A DNA stretch of 10,745 nt from Legionella genomosp. 1 (GTDB lineage: Bacteria; Pseudomonadota; Gammaproteobacteria; Legionellales; Legionellaceae), in contig CAMDMN010000049.1 of the NCBI GenBank assembly GCA_945901965.1, forward strand, positions 1 through 10,745, read 5' to 3'. A model generated the notes under the pieces. It did no database searches and was not told the origin of the DNA. It worked only from the letters and a program-made list of their open reading frames with translations. Both the position numbers and the translations under genes were made by a program. This document shows positions 1 through 5,877 of this stretch, one piece after another. How positions within the stretch are numbered: position 1 is the stretch's first letter; each line of letters begins with the position of its first letter.

Positions 1-1161
1 AAACTCACCAGAACTCACAACTTGCTGGCCAGCTTTTAGACCTTTGGTAATTACCGTAAGATTTCCTTGGCTAGAAGCTGTGTTGACAAAAATCCTTTTC
101 ACCACTAAAACTTCTGGCTTTTCTTTATCTTTTTCAATGATATATACCGAATTACCATAAAGACTATAAGAAATAGCAGTTGTTGGTAAAACTATTACAT
201 TAGGAATGGGCGGCTCTTCTACTTCGATTGCGGCAAACATTCCAGGGATAAAAGTAAATCTATGAATTTTAGCTTTTGCATTTAAATCACTATCGCAGCT
301 AATAATAATTTTATCACTATTAGCTTCTTTTTTGGCTTTTATTAATGGAGAATTATATGGAGGTACAATAGCTTTCGCAGGGCAATTAGCAAGAGTAGCT
401 TGCACTTTAATATTGTGAGTTTTTTCATCAATTTTTGAGTTAATTGCCGATATTTTCCCTCTAAATAATAAATTTTTATTCTGTTCAACAGAAAACAAGA
501 TATTTTGCTCAATATGCAAATGTCTAAATAATTGCTCCGGTAAATAGAAATTTAAATAGATTGGATCCATTGATTCTAAAGCCGCAATTGCTGTTTGCCC
601 TGGGGTTATAAATTGGCCAAGATCAATTGAACGAATTCCTAATTGTCCTGCAAAAGGCGCTGTTATATGTTTTTGGCTAATTAGGGCTTTAGTTTTTTCA
701 ACATCTGCTTCAGCTTGCAAAAGCTTAGCTCGAGCTTCATCTACAGATGCTTTGGATGTGGCGTTCTTTTTGAATAAATCTGTTTGTCTATTAAAGCTAA
801 GTTCTTGTAAAGAAAGATTTGATTGATTAGATTTAAGAGTGGCTTCATCGACGCTATCATCGATGTCAATTAAAGGCTTATTAGCTTCAACATATTGTCC
901 TGAGTCAAAATGAATTGCTACTACATTGCCAGAAGCTTGTGAGTTAACATCAACGCCATTAATCGCCACGAAATTTCCAACAGCATTAATATGAGGTTCC
1001 CAATTTATATTTTTTGCAGTTACTGAAGATACTGTTATTGCCGGAGGAGTAAAATTGGCAAAAAAACGATGCATCATAAAACCTTTAAAAAGGTTAAATA
1101 ATATAATTCCCCCGAATACCACAGATAAGGCAATTAACATTTTTTTCATTTTTTTAGTCAT
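1..1161 (-). CDS. RND efflux periplasmic adaptor (HlyD/MdtA family), 3' end outside window
   Basis: Periplasmic adaptor that would bridge an inner-membrane RND pump and an outer-membrane channel. The 387 codons seen start at ATG 1161, preceded by AAAGGA; the C-terminus lies beyond position 1. Residues about 8-28 form one hydrophobic N-terminal anchor. Next come a first lipoyl half (ASGNVVAIHFDSGQYVEANK), an alpha-hairpin with ATSKASVDEARAKLLQAEAD, and the second lipoyl half with ITAPFAGQLGIR, DLGQFITPGQ and DPIYLNFYLPEQ, all hallmarks of the MdtA/MexH branch. The beta-barrel domain ends at FIPGMFAAIEVEEPP. The loop between VQATLANC and FIPGMF is about 40 residues longer than in E. coli-type adaptors and contains C260 and C289. 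The pump gene probably follows, off the left edge. The substrate cannot be told from the adaptor. The gene is divergent from the Rab-like protein gene. Family assignment is secure. Confidence 0.93.
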   Translation of the reverse strand, partial: MTKKMKKMLIALSVVFGGIILFNLFKGFMMHRFFANFTPPAITVSSVTAKNINWEPHINAVGNFVAINGVDVNSQASGNVVAIHFDSGQYVEANKPLIDIDDSVDEATLKSNQSNLSLQELSFNRQTDLFKKNATSKASVDEARAKLLQAEADVEKTKALISQKHITAPFAGQLGIRSIDLGQFITPGQTAIAALESMDPIYLNFYLPEQLFRHLHIEQNILFSVEQNKNLLFRGKISAINSKIDEKTHNIKVQATLANCPAKAIVPPYNSPLIKAKKEANSDKIIISCDSDLNAKAKIHRFTFIPGMFAAIEVEEPPIPNVIVLPTTAISYSLYGNSVYIIEKDKEKPEVLVVKRIFVNTASSQGNLTVITKGLKAGQQVVSSGEF

Positions 1162-1177
1162 GGTAATTCCTTTTTTT

Positions 1178-1193
1178 AAGAGCGATCTTAACA
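1178..1193 (-). promoter_or_regulatory. possible extended -10 promoter for the efflux adaptor gene
   Basis: On the minus strand TGTTAAGAT (1193-1185) reads as an extended -10 (TGn plus TAAGAT). A start site near 1178 would leave a leader of about 17 nt carrying AAAGGA before ATG 1161. No convincing -35 is present at the right distance, so this is tentative. Confidence 0.3.
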
Positions 1194-1270
1194 TAAGAAT
1201 TTCATAGATACTAAGTAGATAATATGAATATCGATATGCTTTAATTTCCAGCTAAATCAATGAATAAAAA

Positions 1271-1300
1271 TTGCACTTTAAGTTCCTTTTATGGTATTAT
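1271..1300 (+). promoter_or_regulatory. sigma70-type promoter for the Rab-like protein gene
   Basis: TTGCAC (1271-1276), an 18-nt spacer and TATTAT (1295-1300) match the -35/-10 consensus well. Transcription would start around 1306-1308, about 20 nt before ATG 1328. This places the in-frame TTG at 1271 inside the -35 box, so it cannot be the translation start. Confidence 0.65.
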
Positions 1301-1327
1301 TGTTTTTTTAAATTTTTAGGTGTACTT

Positions 1328-2773
1328 ATGGTTGTATTCATAAAAAAATCAGGTAGTTATTTTGAGATGTTAAATTCATTAGGTTTACTTCAAGTTTATG
1401 GAAGCAAGCTTTCATCAACAAAGGAAGTTTATCTCAGACAAATAGATGTTGATATTGATAGAATACCTTATTTTCCCTACGGTCAAAGTACTATTGAAGA
1501 AATAAAAGATCGTTTAAAAGATATTAGTCATTTATTTGATGAAACTAGGCAAACAATAAAACCAAATAAAGATTTAATGTACGCTCAAGGTGATTTTTTT
1601 GCGGGATCAATTGGCGTTTCATATTTGAATTATTCTAAGAAATACAGTTCAACATTAGAATTGTGTGCCGAACATGAACTTAGGATGGAAGATTATTATA
1701 AAAAATTAGAGCTAAGTTATATTGATGACGACGGTCATCTTTGTGGTGTATCTTTTTCATTTTTAGCTGAACCTCTGGTAGATACAACTAAATTACCTTT
1801 TATTTTGTCATTTATCAGAAATACAACTGCCTCTCCTAAAGATAGAGAGGTCACAACTATTATGCATCCGGACTTATCAAATTTAGAACTAATAGATCAT
1901 CAAGCTATTCAAATCCCAGAATCTCCAATTGCCTTATCAACAACATTAGATGATCATGATTTGACTACTGAATTAGATATTTTGCTTAATTCTAAAAAGC
2001 TTAGTAAATTCTTAAATGGATTAATTGTTGGTGAGTCAATAGCACGTAGACGATTTGATGAAATATCGCAACAATTGCCTTACTATGGCGTGGAAATATC
2101 AACAGAAAGATCTGCTGCAATTTCACAAGAACTGGCTGATGAACCTTTAGCTGTAGTTGATCATATTCCTGCTCGTGGTAATTTTTTTGTTCCACCACCA
2201 ATAGAAGCTCTCCCAATTGCAGTAAGTATCAAGAAAGATCTTTTAAGCCGAGATAAGTTAAATGTGGCTTTTATAGGCAGTGGTGGTAGTAGCTTTATAT
2301 TAAAAACTTGCAATGATAGGTTCAGTCCAACCTTCATTTCTACTGTTGGAATTGATTTCAAGAAAATTGAGTTGGTTTTGACCTCTGGTAAAAAATCTGA
2401 GTTTAGATTATTTTGTAGTTCTGTAGAGCGGTCTCGTATAGAAGATCCAGAAGCTATTTTTTTCATGGGTTGTAAAGATGATCCAGAAGCTAAACGAAGT
2501 TCAGTAATGGCAACGCTAGATGAATACAGTCAAACAATGGCTGAGGACAGAGAACTTTTTACATTGCATTATGATAATGAAGGCGAACTTTATTTTAGGC
2601 CTTATGACAAAGACGGTTTTAATGCGGCTTATAAATATCTTCCTGCTAGGATTGCAGCTGATTTAGGTAAAGATATGTTAAGAATTACTGGCGATAAATT
2701 GGATCATTCACCAAAGCCCGCGTCATTAATTACAGATTTATCTAGCGCAGTTGCATCTGTATTTCGTTTTTAA
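1328..2773 (+). CDS. effector-like protein with degenerate C-terminal Rab-GTPase-like segment
   Basis: 481 residues from ATG 1328, with AGG seven bases upstream. No signal peptide or clear membrane segment. Residues 1-305 resemble nothing I recognise; a proline-containing stretch (FFVPPPIEALPIAV) leads into the last part. There, LNVAFIGSGGSS (311-322) sits where Rabs have the P-loop, followed by FSPTFISTVGIDFK (332-345), almost identical to switch I of Rab3/Rab8-type proteins. MGCKDDPEAKR (380-390) parallels the Rab GNKCDxxDKR (G4), and FRPYDKDGFNAAYKYLPARI parallels the SAK region (G5, Y426-K428). The P-loop lacks its lysine and is three residues short, the DTAGQ motif is lost, and switch I to G4 is about 38 residues shorter than in Rab8. 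No C-terminal prenylation cysteines. Nucleotide binding is therefore doubtful. By analogy with Rab-like proteins in Legionella it may be a secreted effector or decoy; that role is inference. Monocistronic. Confidence 0.85.
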   Translation: MVVFIKKSGSYFEMLNSLGLLQVYGSKLSSTKEVYLRQIDVDIDRIPYFPYGQSTIEEIKDRLKDISHLFDETRQTIKPNKDLMYAQGDFFAGSIGVSYLNYSKKYSSTLELCAEHELRMEDYYKKLELSYIDDDGHLCGVSFSFLAEPLVDTTKLPFILSFIRNTTASPKDREVTTIMHPDLSNLELIDHQAIQIPESPIALSTTLDDHDLTTELDILLNSKKLSKFLNGLIVGESIARRRFDEISQQLPYYGVEISTERSAAISQELADEPLAVVDHIPARGNFFVPPPIEALPIAVSIKKDLLSRDKLNVAFIGSGGSSFILKTCNDRFSPTFISTVGIDFKKIELVLTSGKKSEFRLFCSSVERSRIEDPEAIFFMGCKDDPEAKRSSVMATLDEYSQTMAEDRELFTLHYDNEGELYFRPYDKDGFNAAYKYLPARIAADLGKDMLRITGDKLDHSPKPASLITDLSSAVASVFRF

Positions 2774-2779
2774 ATCCGA

Positions 2780-2816
2780 GGGCTGACTCATATAATTTTA
2801 ATGAGTCAGTCCTTCT
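2780..2816 (+). terminator. hairpin terminator after the Rab-like protein gene
   Basis: GGGCTGACTCAT (2780-2791) pairs with ATGAGTCAGTCC (2801-2812) as a 12-bp stem with one G-U pair and a 9-nt loop, 6 nt after the stop codon. The following tract (TTCTT) is only weakly U-rich, so termination may be incomplete. Confidence 0.65.
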
Positions 2817-2839
2817 TACATGCCGATTAAAATTACCTC

Positions 2840-2869
2840 TTGCTTATAAAATGCATACTTTGCTACAAT
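2840..2869 (+). promoter_or_regulatory. sigma70-type promoter for the secreted 137-residue protein
   Basis: TTGCTT (2840-2845), an 18-nt spacer and TACAAT (2864-2869). A start near 2876 leaves a leader of about 23 nt with GGGG just before ATG 2899. Confidence 0.6.
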
Positions 2870-2898
2870 GCCGACTCTACTAAAACTACGGGGTTAAT

Positions 2899-3312
2899 AT
2901 GAAATTAAAAAATTTTATTTTAGGATTATTTGTATGTTTGTCTTCTTCAGTATTTGCGGCTAATCAGCATTTTCACCCACAAGCTAATTCTAATGAAAAT
3001 AAAGCAACTGAGCAAAAACTTAAATCTCCTGGTTATTGCGAAATTGAAATTGTAAACAATAGCTTCTCTAACGCAATTGTATATGGCGTATTTGATGATG
3101 GCGTACCTTTACAGCCATTTACTGTTTATAGCTTTGGACCACGTCAATATATTGACTTATTTTATAATGGATATTGTCATTCAGGCATGAATATCTATAT
3201 TGATTCTGCTAGTGGCTACAATATTTATGCAGCTTACACTCCAGTTCATTATACTATTAACATCTATCCATTTTTAAAAGACCAATTAAAAGCAGAAGCT
3301 AAAGCAAAATAA
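2899..3312 (+). CDS. small secreted protein of unknown function
   Basis: 137 residues; function not recognised. The N-terminus is a clear Sec signal peptide: MKLKN, a hydrophobic core, then SSVFA with likely cleavage after A20. The mature protein starts with a polar, Asn/His/Gln/Lys-rich stretch (21-44). It then has an aromatic- and Asn-rich domain that alternates polar and hydrophobic residues, as in beta-strands. The mature part has two cysteines, C47 and C93, which could form a disulfide in the periplasm or outside the cell. It ends in a charged tail (KDQLKAEAKAK). ATG 2899 has GGGG five bases upstream. Its own promoter and a strong terminator make it a single-gene unit between the Rab-like gene and the glyA block. 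The gene is convincing; any function would be a guess. Confidence 0.8.
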   Translation: MKLKNFILGLFVCLSSSVFAANQHFHPQANSNENKATEQKLKSPGYCEIEIVNNSFSNAIVYGVFDDGVPLQPFTVYSFGPRQYIDLFYNGYCHSGMNIYIDSASGYNIYAAYTPVHYTINIYPFLKDQLKAEAKAK

Positions 3313-3329
3313 TTAGTTTTAGTTTTTTT

Positions 3330-3359
3330 AAAATCCTCGCTGTTGCGGGGATTTTTTTT
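3330..3359 (+). terminator. strong intrinsic terminator
   Basis: AAAATCCTCGC (3330-3340) pairs with GCGGGGATTTT (3345-3355), an 11-bp stem with one G-U pair and a TGTT loop, running into a T tract to 3359. It separates the secreted-protein gene from the glyA block. Confidence 0.9.
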
Positions 3360-3398
3360 GGCCATTAATGTGTTAATCTTAACGGGTTTAAAAGCAAC

Positions 3399-3403
3399 GG
3401 AGG
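3399..3403 (+). promoter_or_regulatory. ribosome binding site fixing the lipoprotein start
   Basis: GGAGG, five bases before ATG 3409. It shows that translation starts here and not at the in-frame ATG 3343, which lies inside the upstream terminator hairpin. Confidence 0.75.
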
Positions 3404-3408
3404 CTCTA

Positions 3409-3714
3409 ATGTTAAATCTATTTAAATTAATCGCGATTTCTTTTCTGGCATTTTGTATAATGTCTTGTTCAACCCCACCTAAAAGCGAGAGCCTTGGTGA
3501 GTATATTGATAGCTCAACCTTAACCACTAGAGTAAAGGCTAATTTAATCGACTCTTTGGGAACAGATAGTTTTGCAATAAAGGTTAATACCTATAAAGAA
3601 TTTATCCAATTATCTGGTTTTGTCCGGAATAAGACTATTAAAAATCGGGCTTATGATATTGCTTTAAGCACACCTGGGGCTCTAAAGGTTCGTAATGATT
3701 TGATTATTAAATAA
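3409..3714 (+). CDS. BON-domain lipoprotein
   Basis: 101 residues. MLNLFK plus a hydrophobic core ends in IMSC, a lipobox with the lipidated cysteine at C20; Ser at the next position does not suggest inner-membrane retention. Residues about 33-101 form a single BON domain: TLTTRVKANLIDSLG, then VNTYKEFIQLSGFVRNKTIKNRAYDIAL, then PGALKVRNDLII, the pattern of OsmY-, DolP- and YraP-type proteins. BON domains bind phospholipid surfaces, so an envelope role is likely. The protein has only one BON domain, whereas OsmY and DolP have two. It ends 8 nt before glyA, and the glyA ribosome binding site overlaps its stop codon, so the two are probably cotranscribed. A functional tie to glyA is not evident. 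I saw no convincing promoter between the terminator and this gene. Confidence 0.87.
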   Translation: MLNLFKLIAISFLAFCIMSCSTPPKSESLGEYIDSSTLTTRVKANLIDSLGTDSFAIKVNTYKEFIQLSGFVRNKTIKNRAYDIALSTPGALKVRNDLIIK

Positions 3715-3722
3715 GGACTAAT

Positions 3723-5009
3723 ATGTTTGATGAAAATTATACTATTAAGGGTTTTGATGATGATTTGCTTAAAGCTATCGATGGAGAAGCTCGTCGTCAA
3801 GAAGATCATATTGAGTTAATTGCTTCAGAAAATTATGTCAGTCCGCGTGTTTTAGAGGCTCAAGGTTCAGTTTTAACTAATAAATATGCTGAAGGCTATC
3901 CAGGAAAACGTTATTACGGTGGTTGTGAGTACGTTGATATTGCTGAAAATTTAGCGATTGAACGCGCCAAAAAGTTATTTTCTGCAGATTATGCTAATGT
4001 CCAGCCGCACTCAGGCTCGCAAGCAAATTCTGCTGCCATGATGGCATTGCTTGAACCAGGTGATTCAGTGCTAGGAATGTCATTATCTCATGGCGGGCAT
4101 TTAACTCATGGCTGTTCAGTCAATTTTTCTGGCAAATTGTATCAGTGTATTCAATATGGAGTTGATGAGAAAACAGGTTTAATTGACTATGATGCGGTAG
4201 AATCTCTTGCTGTTACTCATCGACCAAAACTTATAATAGCTGGTTTTTCTGCTTATTCACAATTTATAGATTGGGCACGGTTTCGTGCTATTGCTGATAT
4301 GGTAGGTGCTTATTTAATGGCTGATATGGCGCATGTTGCGGGCTTAGTAGCTGTGGGATTATATCCTTCACCTGTTCCATATGCTGATGTGGTTACAACT
4401 ACCACACATAAAACATTACGTGGGCCTCGTGGCGGGTTAATTCTTGCTAAAGCTAACGAAGTTATAGAAAAAAAACTTAATTCAGCAGTTTTCCCAGGTA
4501 CACAGGGTGGGCCTTTGATGCATGTGATTGCAGCAAAGGCTGTCGCATTTGCTGAAGCTTTGCAACCTGAATTTAAGGCGTATCAGGCCCAAGTTTTGGT
4601 TAATGCTAAAACTATGGTAAAGGTGCTACAAGAAAGAGGTTTTGATATTGTTTCAGGAGGCACTGAAAATCATCTTTTATTAGTAAATTTAATTAATAAA
4701 AATATTACGGGAAAAGATGCTGATGCCGCTTTAAGTCGAGCTAATATTACTGCAAATAAAAATACAGTACCAAAAGATCCACTTTCGCCATTTATAACTA
4801 GTGGATTACGTTTAGGAACCCCTGCCGTTACTACTCGTGGATTTAAAGAGCCAGAAATCATTCTTATTAGTGGTTTTATTGCTGATATTTTATCTAATAT
4901 AAATGATGAGACTGTAATAGCGCGAGTTAAAGAAGACGTGTTAAAATTATGTAGTGAATTTCCGGTGTATAATCATGTATTGTCCATTTTGCCACGAACA
5001 AGAAACTAA
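3723..5009 (+). CDS. glyA: serine hydroxymethyltransferase
   Basis: Cytoplasmic PLP enzyme interconverting serine and glycine with tetrahydrofolate and 5,10-methylene-THF, the main one-carbon source. Visible family motifs: IELIASENYVSPRVLEAQGS, TNKYAEGYPGKRYYGG, the PLP-lysine motif TTTTHKTLRGPRGG with K230 as Schiff-base lysine, VFPGTQGGPLMHVIAAKA and SGLRLGTPAVTTRG. AAGGA (3713-3717) precedes ATG 3723. Homologues normally end just after FPVY, here residue 416; this protein runs 12 residues further (NHVLSILPRTRN) because its stop lies inside nrdR. The overlap is 35 nt. The core is complete, so the enzyme should be active, with an unusual C-terminal tail. Second gene of the 3409-8359 block. 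Confidence 0.98.
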   Translation: MFDENYTIKGFDDDLLKAIDGEARRQEDHIELIASENYVSPRVLEAQGSVLTNKYAEGYPGKRYYGGCEYVDIAENLAIERAKKLFSADYANVQPHSGSQANSAAMMALLEPGDSVLGMSLSHGGHLTHGCSVNFSGKLYQCIQYGVDEKTGLIDYDAVESLAVTHRPKLIIAGFSAYSQFIDWARFRAIADMVGAYLMADMAHVAGLVAVGLYPSPVPYADVVTTTTHKTLRGPRGGLILAKANEVIEKKLNSAVFPGTQGGPLMHVIAAKAVAFAEALQPEFKAYQAQVLVNAKTMVKVLQERGFDIVSGGTENHLLLVNLINKNITGKDADAALSRANITANKNTVPKDPLSPFITSGLRLGTPAVTTRGFKEPEIILISGFIADILSNINDETVIARVKEDVLKLCSEFPVYNHVLSILPRTRN

Positions 5010-5424
5010 GGTAATTGACTCTCGCTTAGGTGCTGAGGGTGCTGAGGTGCGTAGACGGCGTGAATGTCTGCTATGTCATGAACGTTTTACTACCTTTGAA
5101 AAAGCTGAATTAATTATGCCATGGATTATCAAGCGTGATGGGCGGCGCGAGGAGTTTAATATTGATAATTTACGCGCAGGCATGTTACGCGCGCTTGAAA
5201 AACGGCCGGTCAGCGTTGATTCCGTAGATGATGCAATAGCGGCTATTTTACAAAAAATAAGAAGTGGTGGTGAGCGAGAAGTTGAAGCAAGGCAAATAGG
5301 TGAGTTGGTTATGGAGCAACTTTTTCGTCTAGATCATGTAGCGTATGTGCGTTTTGCATCTGTTTACAAAAGGTTTAAGGATATAAGCGAATTTAGACAA
5401 ACAATTGATGAAATGAAAAGTTAG
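4975..5424 (+). CDS. nrdR: transcriptional repressor NrdR
   Basis: 149 residues, the usual family length. NrdR senses ATP/dATP and represses ribonucleotide reductase operons by binding NrdR boxes. The N-terminal zinc ribbon is complete: C3-x2-C6 (MYCPFC) and C31-x2-C34 (ECLLC), with the basic DNA-binding stretch EVRRRRE. An ATP-cone domain follows from about residue 48 (MPWIIKRDGRREEFNIDNL) to the C-terminus. MYCPFC is the standard family start; the GTG at 4954 in the same frame would add seven atypical residues. ATG 4975 lies inside the end of glyA with no good Shine-Dalgarno sequence, which suggests translation coupled to glyA. In E. coli ribD and ribH lie between nrdR and nusB; here nusB follows directly. 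Confidence 0.97.
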   Translation: MYCPFCHEQETKVIDSRLGAEGAEVRRRRECLLCHERFTTFEKAELIMPWIIKRDGRREEFNIDNLRAGMLRALEKRPVSVDSVDDAIAAILQKIRSGGEREVEARQIGELVMEQLFRLDHVAYVRFASVYKRFKDISEFRQTIDEMKS

Positions 5425-5442
5425 TCTGACCAAGAGGTATTT

Positions 5443-5877
5443 GTGGATAAGAAATATATTAAAGGTAAAAGAAAAGCAAGAAGGTTGGTTTTACAAGCAT
5501 TGTATCAATGGTTAATGTCAGGGAGTGATTTAGTCGCAATAGAAGCACAATTTCGTGCGTCTAATAATATGGAAAAAATAGACGTTGAATATTTTTGCCG
5601 CTTATTGCATGAGATCCCTGCGCAGTTGAGTATCATTGAAGATGCCTTAACTCCATATTTGGATAGGCCAATTAATGGCTTAAATCCAATAGAGTTAACA
5701 ACACTTCGTATTGGCGCTTTTGAACTTTTAAATTGCCCTGAGATGCCATATCGTGTCGTACTTGATGAATCAATCTCTCTTACCAAAGAATTTGGCTCGC
5801 AAGATGGTCATAAATTTGTGAATGGAGTGTTAAATAATTTAGCTAAGAAAGTAAGAGTTATTGAAATTAATGGATGA
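5443..5877 (+). CDS. nusB: transcription antitermination factor NusB
   Basis: 144 residues (E. coli NusB has 139). An all-helical RNA-binding protein that joins NusE (ribosomal protein S10) on boxA RNA to allow antitermination of rRNA transcription. Seen: the N-terminal KGKRKARRLVLQALYQWLMSG, with the conserved RR..LQALYQW helix, and the C-terminal signature PYRVVLDESISLTKEFGSQDGHKFVNGVLNNLAKK. The start is GTG 5443, five bases after AGAGG, 18 nt beyond the nrdR stop; no ATG fits. The end overlaps the thiL start by 8 nt, so the two are probably translationally coupled. Confidence 0.97.
   Translation: MDKKYIKGKRKARRLVLQALYQWLMSGSDLVAIEAQFRASNNMEKIDVEYFCRLLHEIPAQLSIIEDALTPYLDRPINGLNPIELTTLRIGAFELLNCPEMPYRVVLDESISLTKEFGSQDGHKFVNGVLNNLAKKVRVIEING

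Noticed and set aside
1271..1327. N-terminal extension of the Rab-like protein from TTG 1271
   Set aside because: The TTG is the -35 box of a good promoter; ATG 1328 has a ribosome binding site.
2001..2466. Minus-strand ORFs of 71 and 101 codons
   Set aside because: They lie antisense within the Rab-like protein gene, have no ribosome binding site and biased composition; shadows.
2740..2773. Classical type IV (Dot/Icm) secretion signal at the Rab-like protein C-terminus
   Set aside because: No glutamate-rich E-block; the tail has small and hydrophobic residues but is not diagnostic, so effector status remains inference.
3343..3408. Longer start for the BON lipoprotein at ATG 3343
   Set aside because: It falls in the terminator hairpin; GGAGG and the lipobox distance fit ATG 3409.
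3313..3722. Glycine riboswitch upstream of glyA
   Set aside because: The space is taken by a terminator and a coding gene; no paired aptamer architecture is visible.
4954..4974. GTG start for nrdR seven codons upstream
   Set aside because: NrdR proteins begin MxCPxC; the extra residues are unlike the family.
5861..5869. TTG start for thiL
   Set aside because: ATG 5870 gives the family N-terminus and the typical ATGGATGA overlap.
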